Part shown: positions 26,031-34,566 of the stretch, in pieces | Numbering within the stretch: the stretch's first letter is position 1 | How the letters are laid out: each line of letters opens with the position of its first letter | NCBI RefSeq assembly: GCF_001643015.1 | Contig: NZ_CP015622.1 | Location: 137,358 to 201,357 of the forward strand | Source of the DNA: Corynebacterium crudilactis | GTDB taxonomy: Bacteria > Actinomycetota > Actinomycetes > Mycobacteriales > Mycobacteriaceae | DNA length: 64,000 bases | Reading direction: 5' to 3' | Notes under the pieces: generated by a model | The model's input: only the letters and a program-made list of their open reading frames with translations | The model's database searches: none | Told to the model about the DNA's origin: nothing | Position numbers and translations under genes: made by a program

Positions 26031-26063
26031 GCCCTCACACCGAGAAGCATGAGGGCCCTTTTT
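26031..26063 (-). terminator. Bidirectional rho-independent terminator
   Basis: GCCCTCA (26031-26037) pairs with TGAGGGC (26050-26056). On the plus strand it is followed by CCTTTTT, and on the minus strand by TTTTGTGTT, so it can end transcription of the M13 peptidase gene (stop at 26079) and also block read-through from the left. Confidence 0.7.
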
Positions 26064-26078
26064 CGCTATCTAAAAGAA

Positions 26079-28007
26079 TTACCAGATGGCGAGGCGTTCT
26101 TCCGGTTTGATATATACCGGTGCATCTTCGGGAACATCGAAGGCTTCGTAGAATTCAGCGACGTTTCCGGCAATGACGTTGCAGCGGAACTCTGCAGGGG
26201 AGTGTGGATCAATGGCGAGGTATTGAACGGCCATTTGTGGGCGGATGGTGGTGCGCCAGACGCGGGCCCAGGAGAGGAAGAGGCGCTGGAGGCCGTTGAA
26301 TTCCTGTCCGGCGAGGCCTTCTTCTGCACCTTCTGCCTCGAAAGTTTGGGATGGGGAGGTGGCGAAGGTTTGGCCGCGGTCTGCGAGGTATTTTTCATAG
26401 GCAACTACCGCGATGCCTAGTCCACCGAGGTCACCGATGTTTTCGCCGAGGGTAAATTCACCGTTCACGCCGTTGGTTTCGATGCCTTCAGCGGTCAAAA
26501 CTGCTGGGACGAGTCCGCTGAATTGGGTGACGAGGCGTGAGGTGAGTTGCTCGAATGCGGAGCGGTCTTCATCGGTCCACCAGGAGTTGAGGTTGCCGTC
26601 GCCGTCGTATTGGCTGCCTTGGTCGTCGAAGCCGTGTCCGATTTCGTGGCCGATCACAGCGCCGATGGCACCGAAGTTTTCTGCTGCTTCTGTTTCGGGG
26701 GAGAAAAATGGTGCGCGCAGGATGGCAGCGGGGAAGGTGATGTCATTGACTACGGGGTTGTAGAAGGCATTGACCGTTTGTGGGGTGGTGACCCATTCGT
26801 CGCGGTCGGCTGGTTTGCCGATTTTGCCCAGTTCATAGTCGTGGAGGAATGCGGAGCCTCGGCGGGTGTTTTCTACCAGGTCAGCACTAAATTCGAGACC
26901 TTCGTAGGAGCGCCACTTTTCTGGGTAGCCGATCTTTGCATTGAATTTGCTCAGCTTTTCTAGGGCACGTTCGCGGGTTTCGGGGGTCATCCATGCGAGA
27001 TTGGAGATGCGATCGCGGTAGGCGGCCACCAGGTAATCGACGAGTTCCAGCATGTGCTCCTTGGAGCTTGCAGGGAAATGCTTTTCGACGAACCGTTGCC
27101 CGATTTCCTCACCCACCATGCGTTCTGCCAGGCCGACAGCACGCTTCCAGCGGTCTTTTTGTTCGGTGGCGCCGGATAGTTTGGTGCCATAGAAATCGAA
27201 GTTTGCTTGGCTAATATCCTCGGTCAGCAGTCCTGCGCGGGACCTTAGGATGTGCCACGTTGCCCAGAGCTGCCAGTCCGGGAGGCGGTCGTCGACAAGC
27301 AAGCCGTTGAGGTGGTCGATGTAGGACGGCATCATCGAGACAAGGCGCTGGTCAGGCAGGCCGGCGGAGCTCATCATGGTGCGGATTTTTGGTGGCAGTG
27401 CGGACAGCTCAGAAGGGTTATAAGTAGCTACGGCATCACGAGTTTTTACAACGTTCCAGTGGCCAGCAGCGATTTCGGTTTCTAGAGCAACGATGCGTGC
27501 TGCAGCAGTTGCGGCATCGAGACCGAGGAGGCGGCTGTTATCGAGGAAGCCAAGCATGCGCTCAACGTGCTCTTTGTATGCTACGAGGGTGTCCGCGTGG
27601 GTATCTTCGCGGTAATAAGCCTCATCAGGCAGTCCGAGACCAGACTGGATGAGATAAGGAACGGAATCGTTGGAGGAGGAATCCTTTTCCACCCAGAATC
27701 CTACGGGTGCGCCAACGCCTTCGCGGTCGAGTTCACCCAGTGCTGCAGCGAATAGGGAGGAGTTGGCAACAGAAAGCCTGTCTAGATCTGCATCAAGTGG
27801 TGCAACACCAGCAGCATTGATGGTGTCAGTATCCATAAAAGAGGCATAAAGAGTGCCTGCGCGCCCGGTATCTTCTTGGACGATGGTGTGGACATCTTCT
27901 TCAGCATCATCGCGGAGCTTATGGAAAGTACCATCTACTGCGCGATCATCGGGGATGATGTGGGTGTCAAGCCACGGACCATTGACAAAGCGATAAAGAT
28001 CTTTCAT
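26079..28007 (-). CDS. M13-family zinc metallopeptidase (PepO/neprilysin-like)
   Basis: 642 residues, typical for PepO. The zinc-binding motif HEIGH is at 454-458 (His454, Glu455 catalytic, His458), and the third ligand Glu522 is in ENIGDLGG. The motif NAFYNPVVNDITFPAAIL, the substrate-binding NAFYN block, is also present. No signal peptide is visible, so the enzyme is predicted cytoplasmic, as for PepO of lactic bacteria. Predicted oligopeptide endopeptidase. Ends against the terminator at 26031. Confidence 0.92.
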   Translation of the reverse strand: MKDLYRFVNGPWLDTHIIPDDRAVDGTFHKLRDDAEEDVHTIVQEDTGRAGTLYASFMDTDTINAAGVAPLDADLDRLSVANSSLFAAALGELDREGVGAPVGFWVEKDSSSNDSVPYLIQSGLGLPDEAYYREDTHADTLVAYKEHVERMLGFLDNSRLLGLDAATAAARIVALETEIAAGHWNVVKTRDAVATYNPSELSALPPKIRTMMSSAGLPDQRLVSMMPSYIDHLNGLLVDDRLPDWQLWATWHILRSRAGLLTEDISQANFDFYGTKLSGATEQKDRWKRAVGLAERMVGEEIGQRFVEKHFPASSKEHMLELVDYLVAAYRDRISNLAWMTPETRERALEKLSKFNAKIGYPEKWRSYEGLEFSADLVENTRRGSAFLHDYELGKIGKPADRDEWVTTPQTVNAFYNPVVNDITFPAAILRAPFFSPETEAAENFGAIGAVIGHEIGHGFDDQGSQYDGDGNLNSWWTDEDRSAFEQLTSRLVTQFSGLVPAVLTAEGIETNGVNGEFTLGENIGDLGGLGIAVVAYEKYLADRGQTFATSPSQTFEAEGAEEGLAGQEFNGLQRLFLSWARVWRTTIRPQMAVQYLAIDPHSPAEFRCNVIAGNVAEFYEAFDVPEDAPVYIKPEERLAIW

Positions 28008-28108
28008 GTGGCCTACTCTAGGGGATTTAGTGCCACGGGGGTTGTGTCAGGTGCCACAAGTGGTTGAGCTTTGAAGATCATGTCCACCCCAGCAGGTAGC
28101 CTGTCAGT

Positions 28109-28852
28109 GTGAGTGTAATAGAGGGTAAGTACCAGCTGAAACCTCAAGGTCAGGGAAAGCTATGGTTTGCAATTGTGGGTTTAGCGACCCTTTTGTTGCT
28201 GCTTCCTACATTGATTAACCTGGTGGTTCCAGATAAAGGCAATGACTATAAGCAAATAGAGATTGATCTTTTGGGTGTGGATTGGTCGGTTCCTATCACC
28301 ACGGAGGGATCCGCTGCGGTGATGTGTGAGGAAACATCCGATGAGATCACTCGGAAATATTGGAATTGCAATGGGGATACCACGGTCGTGACCATGATGG
28401 TGGAGGGGGTCAAAGATCCTTCCAATACCTTGCGTCGCATGGTGAATGCCGCATTGTTTACTGAGGTGGATGAAAGCCTGCAGGCAGTGGCCAGCGAGGA
28501 CGGCCGTGCACATGCGTTGTATGTTCCCGGTGAACAATCTGGTGGCGTATGGACATTACCTATCGTGGCTCTCAGCATGCAGGGCAGCGGAGATTATGAA
28601 AACCTCACAGCGGTGGCCATTATCAATGGTGAATCCGTTGATTATTACAGCACCAACATGTGGTCCAGCATGGCAGTGGAACGCGGCTTGCCATATCAGC
28701 AGGAGTTCCCATTGGAATTGGAACAGGATATGTGGCCAGACACGCCGGCAGAAGGTTTCCCATTTGAGCTCCCGGAGGATTTTTTGGAACAACACCCGGA
28801 GCTGTTTTCCCCAGGTGCCAGCATGCCTAATCTGGGAGGAGAATCCCTATGA
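28109..28852 (+). CDS. Membrane-anchored hypothetical protein
   Basis: 247 residues from GTG 28109. One transmembrane segment near the N-terminus (about 18-40, LWFAIVGLATLLLLLPTLINLVV) leaves most of the protein outside the cell. The exported part has a Cys pair (VMCEET and YWNCNG, about residues 72 and 90) that could form a disulfide. No family recognised. Its stop overlaps the ATG of the PrsW-type protease gene by 4 bp, so the two are likely made together and may act in one process. Confidence 0.65.
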   Translation: MSVIEGKYQLKPQGQGKLWFAIVGLATLLLLLPTLINLVVPDKGNDYKQIEIDLLGVDWSVPITTEGSAAVMCEETSDEITRKYWNCNGDTTVVTMMVEGVKDPSNTLRRMVNAALFTEVDESLQAVASEDGRAHALYVPGEQSGGVWTLPIVALSMQGSGDYENLTAVAIINGESVDYYSTNMWSSMAVERGLPYQQEFPLELEQDMWPDTPAEGFPFELPEDFLEQHPELFSPGASMPNLGGESL

Positions 28853-29838
28853 GTCGCCTTTTTAGCATCACGTTGTGGGTTGCGGTTCTTTTAGCAACAC
28901 CAGCTATTTTCTTAAGCCTTGCATCTTTTGCCTTCGTTGATGCTGCTTCTATTGCGGTCAATCTGGTGTTTGCAGTGCTGTATGTAGTAATCGTCGTGGG
29001 AGCATTGAGTCGCACCCCGTTGTGGCCCCAATTTAAGCTTCCTGGTGAGAGAAAAAATCGCGCCGGGATAGCGTGGGTTGCGGGATCTTTGATGTGGGGG
29101 GCTTTCGTTGGTTTCGGGCTGATCATGATTTTCGCAGGTCCTATTTTGACGCTCACGGACAAACTCAATTGGGATTTTGTCTCCATGAGTTTCGCTGGAG
29201 CTTATCCAGAAGAAATTGCTAAGGCTCTCGGCGTTGCTATCATTTTGTTGAGTTTTAGACAACTCAATAGGCCATGGCATGGCTTGATTACTGGTGCTTT
29301 GGTGGGCTTAGGGTTTGAGGTCAATGAGAATATTCTGTATGGCACAACTGGCGGAATGATGGATCCTAATTCGGATCTTGATGGTGTGCTCATGATGTGG
29401 CAATACCGCACGTTGTTGGGGCCTTTGATCCATACACTTCTCACCGCCTTTGCTGGTTATGGCATTGCACTGGCACTTTTCCGCGCGCATAAAACCAAAG
29501 CCTGGCGTTGGACCGTTGCAATTGGCTGGTTGTTCCTCGCATTCGCGTTGCACTTTGCGTGGAATTTGATGTGGGGAAATAACATCGCCAGTGTTATCAA
29601 TATCGTTGTGATCAGCCTGGTCATGTACCCATTAGCTATTTATCTCATCTGGCGCAGCTGGGCCGAAGCCCGCGATGATTCCAGCTATGCCTTCGCCCCA
29701 GGCATTATTACAAGCACCAAAGAATTAGCGCTTTTCGACGCCCCCACCCAGCAATTGGCTCCGGCTCCAGCGGGGGTTCCGGAAGTACAGCCAGCAAGAG
29801 TGCCCCAACACATGGAGGGGCATAAAGAAGACGATTAA
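28849..29838 (+). CDS. PrsW-family intramembrane protease
   Basis: 329 residues with about eight transmembrane segments. Conserved PrsW motifs: PEEIAKALGVAII (EExxK), then GLGFEVNENILYG (E-x-x-E-N-x-x-Y type), and two His-containing membrane motifs LIHTLLTAF and ALHFAWNLMWG. B. subtilis PrsW cleaves the anti-sigma factor RsiW; the substrate here is unknown. It overlaps the upstream membrane-anchored gene by 4 bp (ATGA), so that protein is a candidate substrate or partner, which is inference. Confidence 0.85.
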   Translation: MSRLFSITLWVAVLLATPAIFLSLASFAFVDAASIAVNLVFAVLYVVIVVGALSRTPLWPQFKLPGERKNRAGIAWVAGSLMWGAFVGFGLIMIFAGPILTLTDKLNWDFVSMSFAGAYPEEIAKALGVAIILLSFRQLNRPWHGLITGALVGLGFEVNENILYGTTGGMMDPNSDLDGVLMMWQYRTLLGPLIHTLLTAFAGYGIALALFRAHKTKAWRWTVAIGWLFLAFALHFAWNLMWGNNIASVINIVVISLVMYPLAIYLIWRSWAEARDDSSYAFAPGIITSTKELALFDAPTQQLAPAPAGVPEVQPARVPQHMEGHKEDD

Positions 29839-29865
29839 GTGTGCTGTTCGCCCACTTTTCCTAGG

Positions 29866-29926
29866 CCAGGTGACCACCAAAACTGCCCAGTTTTCAAAGA
29901 GAGCATGGGCTTTGGTAGCCACCTGG
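29866..29926. repeat. Partial copy of the hairpin repeat
   Basis: Arms 29866-29881 and 29911-29926 (CCAGGTGACCACCAAA against TTTGGTAGCCACCTGG) pair at 13 of 16 positions around a 29-base loop. The arm shares CCAGGTGACC and ACCAAA with the hairpins at 25855 and 25929, and CCACTTTTCC precedes it as in copy B, as if the tail were deleted. It lies in the 96-bp gap between the convergent PrsW and iolR genes. Confidence 0.6.
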
Positions 29927-29934
29927 ATTGGTGT

Positions 29935-30696
29935 TTATCGGGCCACCAAGGTGGTTTCAAAGTTGTACATATCTGGCCTATAGCAATGACTGCCCAGCTC
30001 AATTACCTGACCGGAATTGTCTAAGGCAACACGTTCGACAGTGAGTAGGGGGCCACCATCATCAATATTTAATAGGGTGCTTTCTTCGCCGACGGCTCGG
30101 CGTGCACCAATCTTTTGGTTTGCGATTTTCAATACGACACCTCGGCTGCGCAGCGCATCGTATAGTCCTCCCTTCTCCAGTTCATCTTGGGAGATATTAT
30201 TAAATGTTGGTGGCAGGTAGTTTTCTAAAATTGCCACAGGTATATCTCCTGTGGATCGTAGACGGCGAATCAGAAGTACTTCAGCACCTGCAGAAACACC
30301 GAGCTTATCTGCAATTGCAGAGTTTGCTGCGAGGAGTCGATGCTCGAGGACTTGCGTTTTGGGATCCAAGTTGGCGTTCTTGAGGTCGTTAAAGAAACTG
30401 GTTAGTTCCACTGGCCTGGTGACATGGCTTTGTACTACTTGTGTGCCGACACCACGGCGGCGGACGAGTAGACCTTTATCAACAACTTCTTGGATGGCGC
30501 GGCGCACGGTGGGCCGGGAAACGTTGAGGTGTTTTGCCACCGAAATTTCGTTTTCTAGACGCGCGCCGGGAGCGAGGACTCCGCTTCGGATGCCCTCTTC
30601 TAGGCGTTTAGCTACCTGAAAGTAAAGGGGGATTGGTCCGTTTCTGTCGAGGTCTTCGAAGAGTTCGGCTGGCCAAACGGGAGCTTCGGTGGTCAT
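29935..30696 (-). CDS. iolR: GntR-family repressor of inositol catabolism IolR
   Basis: 253 residues. N-terminal GntR winged helix (about 15-80, IPLYFQVAKRLEEGIRSGVL and NVSRPTVRRAIQEVVDKGLLVRRRGVGTQVV) and a C-terminal UTRA effector domain (HutC/FarR subfamily). The gene is divergent from the iol operon, as in C. glutamicum, where IolR represses iol genes and iolT1 until inositol or a product is present. The ATG has a strong AAGGAG seven bases before it. Two matches to the IolR motif in the iolC promoter support its role. Confidence 0.93.
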   Translation of the reverse strand: MTTEAPVWPAELFEDLDRNGPIPLYFQVAKRLEEGIRSGVLAPGARLENEISVAKHLNVSRPTVRRAIQEVVDKGLLVRRRGVGTQVVQSHVTRPVELTSFFNDLKNANLDPKTQVLEHRLLAANSAIADKLGVSAGAEVLLIRRLRSTGDIPVAILENYLPPTFNNISQDELEKGGLYDALRSRGVVLKIANQKIGARRAVGEESTLLNIDDGGPLLTVERVALDNSGQVIELGSHCYRPDMYNFETTLVAR

Positions 30697-31050
30697 TTTG
30701 TCTCCTTCTTTGTCTGCCTAACAAGCTGAAATAAATGTGTAAAGACATTTGAACAATGTAACTGGGATCTTCGTTTCGCTCATGGTTAATGTATGTTTTC
30801 GCAGGTCTCATGAGCTGTCCGCAGCTGTTATTGATCAGACATTATCACCTGTTAAGGCAAAAACGTAGTGGAATCTTTGTCCATCTCTAGAATATGCAGG
30901 TCTTTGTGGGTAGATATGGCGATTATTCCCTTGAGTGGTGGGGGTAATTTTGGTGCCACGGGAGTATTTTTCTATAAGTGCAGGTGTATTGTGCTGGGGT
31001 TTTGTGTGGATTAGTGAATCGTTTAAGAAACTTTTAAAAAACCATTGCCT

Positions 31051-31060
31051 TGTCAGGACA
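31051..31060 (+). promoter_or_regulatory. IolR-type site, one mismatch
   Basis: TGTCAGGACA agrees with the published C. glutamicum IolR motif KGWCHTRACA at 9 of 10 positions (G instead of T at position 6). It lies 19 bp from the perfect site at 31070, near the proposed iolC promoter. Confidence 0.5.
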
Positions 31061-31069
31061 ATGTGTTAT

Positions 31070-31079
31070 TGTCATAACA
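31070..31079 (+). promoter_or_regulatory. IolR operator, perfect motif match
   Basis: TGTCATAACA fits the IolR motif KGWCHTRACA at all ten positions. It lies 58 bp before the iolC start and overlaps the likely promoter, where a repressor would block transcription. Confidence 0.75.
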
Positions 31080-31136
31080 TGCGATCGTGAGGGTCGCCAC
31101 ATTCCATTGAAAATGAGTGAAGGGTTGCATCGCCAC

Positions 31137-32093
31137 ATGACAAACTTGACGAGCACTCACGAAGTCCTAGCTATCGGTCGCTTGGGCGTAGATATTTACC
31201 CACTGCAAAGTGGGGTAGGTCTGGCCGATGTTCAAACATTTGGAAAGTATCTCGGCGGAAGCGCTGCAAATGTCTCTGTTGCAGCTGCTCGCCATGGACG
31301 AAATTCTGCGCTGCTGGCGCGTGTAGGCAATGATCCTTTCGGTGAGTACCTGCTAGCGGAGCTGGATCGCTTGGGCGTGGATAACCAGTACGTTGCCACG
31401 GATCAGACCTTTAAAACCCCAGTGACCTTCTGTGAAATTTTCCCACCTGATGATTTCCCACTGTACTTCTACCGTGAGCCAAAGGCTCCGGATCTGAATA
31501 TTGAGTCTGCAGATGTCAGCCTGGACGATGTACGTGAGGCTGATATTTTGTGGTTTACGCTCACTGGTTTCAGCGAGGAGCCAAGCCGTGGCACACACCG
31601 CGAGATCCTGGCTACTCGCGCTAACCGTCGCCACACCATCTTTGATCTGGACTACCGACCAATGTTTTGGGAGTCCCCAGAAGAGGCCACCAAACAGGCG
31701 GAATGGGCGTTGCAGCATTCCACGGTGGCGGTTGGCAACAAGGAAGAATGCGAAATCGCAGTGGGCGAGACCGAGCCAGAGCGCGCCGGCCGAGCACTGT
31801 TGGAACGCGGTGTGGAGTTGGCCATCGTCAAGCAGGGACCTAAGGGTGTCATGGCGATGACCAAGGACGAAACCGTGGAGGTTCCTCCGTTCTTCGTGGA
31901 TGTTATCAACGGTCTTGGTGCCGGCGATGCGTTCGGCGGTGCGCTGTGCCACGGTCTGCTCTCTGAATGGCCGTTGGAAAAGGTTCTCCGTTTTGCCAAC
32001 ACCGCGGGTGCGCTTGTGGCGTCCCGTCTTGAATGCTCCACCGCAATGCCTACTACCGATGAGGTGGAAGCCTCCCTCAACCAGAAAGTCTGA
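31137..32093 (+). CDS. iolC: 5-Dehydro-2-deoxygluconokinase IolC
   Basis: Phosphorylates 5-dehydro-2-deoxy-D-gluconate, the fifth step of myo-inositol breakdown. The 318-residue PfkB-family sugar kinase has the N-terminal GGSAANVSVAAARHG motif and the C-terminal PfkB signature NGLGAGDAFGGALCHG with the catalytic Asp. The frame opens at 31050 through the IolR site, so the true start lies later; ATG 31137 (GAAGGG upstream) or 31113 are the candidates. First gene of the iol operon; the aldolase gene starts 1 bp after its stop. Confidence 0.92.
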   Translation: MTNLTSTHEVLAIGRLGVDIYPLQSGVGLADVQTFGKYLGGSAANVSVAAARHGRNSALLARVGNDPFGEYLLAELDRLGVDNQYVATDQTFKTPVTFCEIFPPDDFPLYFYREPKAPDLNIESADVSLDDVREADILWFTLTGFSEEPSRGTHREILATRANRRHTIFDLDYRPMFWESPEEATKQAEWALQHSTVAVGNKEECEIAVGETEPERAGRALLERGVELAIVKQGPKGVMAMTKDETVEVPPFFVDVINGLGAGDAFGGALCHGLLSEWPLEKVLRFANTAGALVASRLECSTAMPTTDEVEASLNQKV

Positions 32094-32094
32094 T

Positions 32095-33018
32095 ATGACT
32101 CCTCCGATTATCTCTCCAGAGAGCTTTGAAGCCCTACGGCGGATGCGTGCGGCTGAACCCACGATGGTGGCGGAACGTTTCAAGCAGCGTCGCAAGCGCG
32201 AACTGCTCGGTGATGACGGCAAGCTGTTTATCGTGGCTGCCGACCATCCAGCACGTGGCGCCCTGGCTGTTGGCGATAATGAAACCGCCATGGCTAACCG
32301 CTATGAGCTGATTGAACGCATGGCTATCGCATTATCTCGCCCGGGCGTGGACGGTGTGTTGGGAACTCCAGACATCATTGATGATCTGGCAGCGCTCGGA
32401 CTGCTCGATGACAAGATCGTGGTTGGCTCGATGAACCGTGGCGGCCTGCGTGGCGCTTCCTTTGAAATGGACGATCGCTACACCGGTTACAATGTTTCCT
32501 CCATGGTGGATCGTGGCGTGGATTTCGCGAAAACCTTGGTGCGCATCAACTTGAATGACGCCGGAACCGCCCCGACTTTAGAATCCACCGCGCATGCAGT
32601 CAATGAGGCTGCAGCAGCACAGCTGCCCATCATGCTGGAGCCGTTCATGAGCAACTGGGTAAACGGCAAGGTGGTCAATGATCTTTCCACCGATGCAGTT
32701 ATCCAATCTGTCGCCATTGCTGCTGGTCTGGGCAATGATTCTTCCTACACCTGGATGAAGCTTCCAGTGGTGGAGGAGATGGAGCGCGTCATGGAATCCA
32801 CCACCATGCCAACCCTGTTGTTGGGCGGCGAAGGCGGCAACGATCCAGATGCCACCTTCGCATCCTGGGAGCATGCACTTTCCCTGCCGGGTGTGCGTGG
32901 CCTGACCGTGGGACGCACTCTGCTGTATCCGCAAGACGGCGATGTCGCCGCCGCTGTTGATACCGCAGCGCGACTTGTTCACACAGATATTCAACAATTC
33001 ACTTCGCAGAGCATTTAA
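32095..33018 (+). CDS. Aldolase of the inositol pathway (LacD/DeoC-like)
   Basis: 307 residues with a TIM-barrel pattern. Motifs GKLFIVAADHPARGAL, then FAKTLVRIN, with a conserved Lys, suggest a class I-type phospho-sugar aldolase related to LacD/DeoC. By position between iolC and iolA it is the likely 2-deoxy-5-keto-gluconate-6-phosphate aldolase (the IolJ step), giving DHAP and malonate semialdehyde. B. subtilis uses the unrelated class II IolJ, so this assignment rests on context. Tight spacing (1 bp after iolC). Confidence 0.78.
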   Translation: MTPPIISPESFEALRRMRAAEPTMVAERFKQRRKRELLGDDGKLFIVAADHPARGALAVGDNETAMANRYELIERMAIALSRPGVDGVLGTPDIIDDLAALGLLDDKIVVGSMNRGGLRGASFEMDDRYTGYNVSSMVDRGVDFAKTLVRINLNDAGTAPTLESTAHAVNEAAAAQLPIMLEPFMSNWVNGKVVNDLSTDAVIQSVAIAAGLGNDSSYTWMKLPVVEEMERVMESTTMPTLLLGGEGGNDPDATFASWEHALSLPGVRGLTVGRTLLYPQDGDVAAAVDTAARLVHTDIQQFTSQSI

Positions 33019-33031
33019 GGAATTTACACAC

Positions 33032-34546
33032 ATGTCTGAACCACAAACCATCTCGCACTGGATTGACGGCGCGATTTCCCCATCCACTTCCGGCAAGACC
33101 GCTCCTGTCTACAATCCTGCAACTGGCCAGGTCACCGCCAATGTTGCGCTGGCTAGCCAGGAAGAGATCGATGCCACCATCGCTTCTGCCACCAAGGCTG
33201 CTAAGACGTGGGGCAACCTGTCTATCGCTAAGCGTCAGACTGTGCTTTTCAACTTCCGTGAGCTGCTGAATGCTCGCAAGGGTGAGCTGGCGGAGATCAT
33301 CACTGCAGAGCACGGCAAGGTCTTGTCCGATGCCATGGGTGAAATCCTGCGTGGTCAGGAAGTAGTGGAGCTTGCTACCGGTTTCCCACACCTGCTTAAA
33401 GGTGCGTTCAATGAGAATGTTTCCACTGGAATTGATGTGTATTCCTTGAAGCAGCCACTGGGCGTTGTCGGAATCATCAGCCCGTTCAACTTCCCTGCGA
33501 TGGTGCCGATGTGGTTCTTCCCAATCGCAATCGCTGCAGGTAACGCAGTTATTTTGAAGCCTTCAGAGAAGGATCCTTCCGCAGCGCTGTGGATGGCTCA
33601 GATCTGGAAGGAAGCTGGTCTTCCAGACGGCGTGTTCAACGTGCTCCAGGGCGACAAGCTGGCTGTTGATGGTTTGCTGAACAGCCCTGATGTCTCCGCG
33701 ATTTCCTTCGTGGGTTCCACCCCAATCGCAAAGTACATCTACGAGACTTCCGCGAAGAACGGCAAGCGCGTCCAGGCGTTGGGCGGCGCGAAGAACCACA
33801 TGCTGGTGCTGCCAGATGCTGATCTGGATCTGGTTGCCGATCAGGCAATCAACGCAGGTTACGGCGCTGCCGGTGAGCGTTGCATGGCTGTTTCTGTGGT
33901 CTTGGCTATTGAATCTGTTGCCGACGAGCTCATTGAGAAGATCAAGGAGCGCATCGACACCCTGCGCATCGGCAACGGTGCCGGCGACGAGCAGGGCGAG
34001 CCGCACCTGGGCCCACTAATCACCGACGTCCACCGCGACAAGGTCGCTTCTTATGTCGACATCGCTGAGGCCGACGGCGCCAAGATCATCGTGGACGGGC
34101 GTAACTGCGCCGTAGACGGGCACGAGGAGGGCTTCTTCTTCGGCCCTACGCTTATCGACGACATCCCCCTCACGTCCCGCGCCTACACCGAAGAAATCTT
34201 CGGCCCGGTCCTCTCTGTCGTTCGTGTCGCATCCTTCGACGAGGCAATTGAGCTGATCAACTCCGGTGAATTCGGCAACGGAACCGCAATCTTCACCAAC
34301 GATGGTGGAGCGGCACGCCGCTTCCAGCATGAGATCGAAGTGGGCATGATCGGCATCAACGTACCAATCCCAGTGCCTGTTGCGTACCACTCCTTCGGTG
34401 GTTGGAAGAACTCCCTCTTCGGTGACGCCAAGGCATATGGCACTCAAGGTTTTGATTTCTTCACCAGGGAAAAGGCGATCACCAGCCGTTGGCTCGACCC
34501 AGCAACCCACGGTGGCATTAACCTCGGTTTCCCACAGAACGATTAA
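33032..34546 (+). CDS. iolA: CoA-acylating methylmalonate/malonate-semialdehyde dehydrogenase IolA
   Basis: 504 residues, aldehyde dehydrogenase superfamily, MmsA type. Catalytic Cys284 is in GERCMAV; the NAD-binding FNFPAMVPMWFFPIAIAAGN block and EHGKVLSDA are diagnostic of CoA-acylating members (no base-Glu as in hydrolytic ALDH). Converts malonate semialdehyde to acetyl-CoA and CO2. ATG 33032 follows AAGGAA by 9 bases; a longer frame starts at 32942. Fourteen bp from the aldolase gene. Confidence 0.93.
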   Translation: MSEPQTISHWIDGAISPSTSGKTAPVYNPATGQVTANVALASQEEIDATIASATKAAKTWGNLSIAKRQTVLFNFRELLNARKGELAEIITAEHGKVLSDAMGEILRGQEVVELATGFPHLLKGAFNENVSTGIDVYSLKQPLGVVGIISPFNFPAMVPMWFFPIAIAAGNAVILKPSEKDPSAALWMAQIWKEAGLPDGVFNVLQGDKLAVDGLLNSPDVSAISFVGSTPIAKYIYETSAKNGKRVQALGGAKNHMLVLPDADLDLVADQAINAGYGAAGERCMAVSVVLAIESVADELIEKIKERIDTLRIGNGAGDEQGEPHLGPLITDVHRDKVASYVDIAEADGAKIIVDGRNCAVDGHEEGFFFGPTLIDDIPLTSRAYTEEIFGPVLSVVRVASFDEAIELINSGEFGNGTAIFTNDGGAARRFQHEIEVGMIGINVPIPVPVAYHSFGGWKNSLFGDAKAYGTQGFDFFTREKAITSRWLDPATHGGINLGFPQND

Positions 34547-34566
34547 TTGAAGGAGAGCACAGGACT

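Larger units (their letters stand above)
30697..31136. other. iolR-iolC divergent regulatory region
   Basis: 440 bp without a gene. It carries IolR-type motifs at 31051-31060 (one mismatch) and 31070-31079 (perfect), and a weaker match TGTAAAGACA at 30738-30747 on the iolR side. A -35-like TTGCCT (about 31036) lies 22 bases before the stretch TGTTATTGTC that could hold a -10. The stretch 30830-31020 between them shows no clear motif. Confidence 0.6.

Noticed and set aside
31050-31136. Upstream extension of iolC to 31050
   Set aside because: It would translate through both IolR sites and the likely promoter, and the extra residues do not resemble PfkB kinases.
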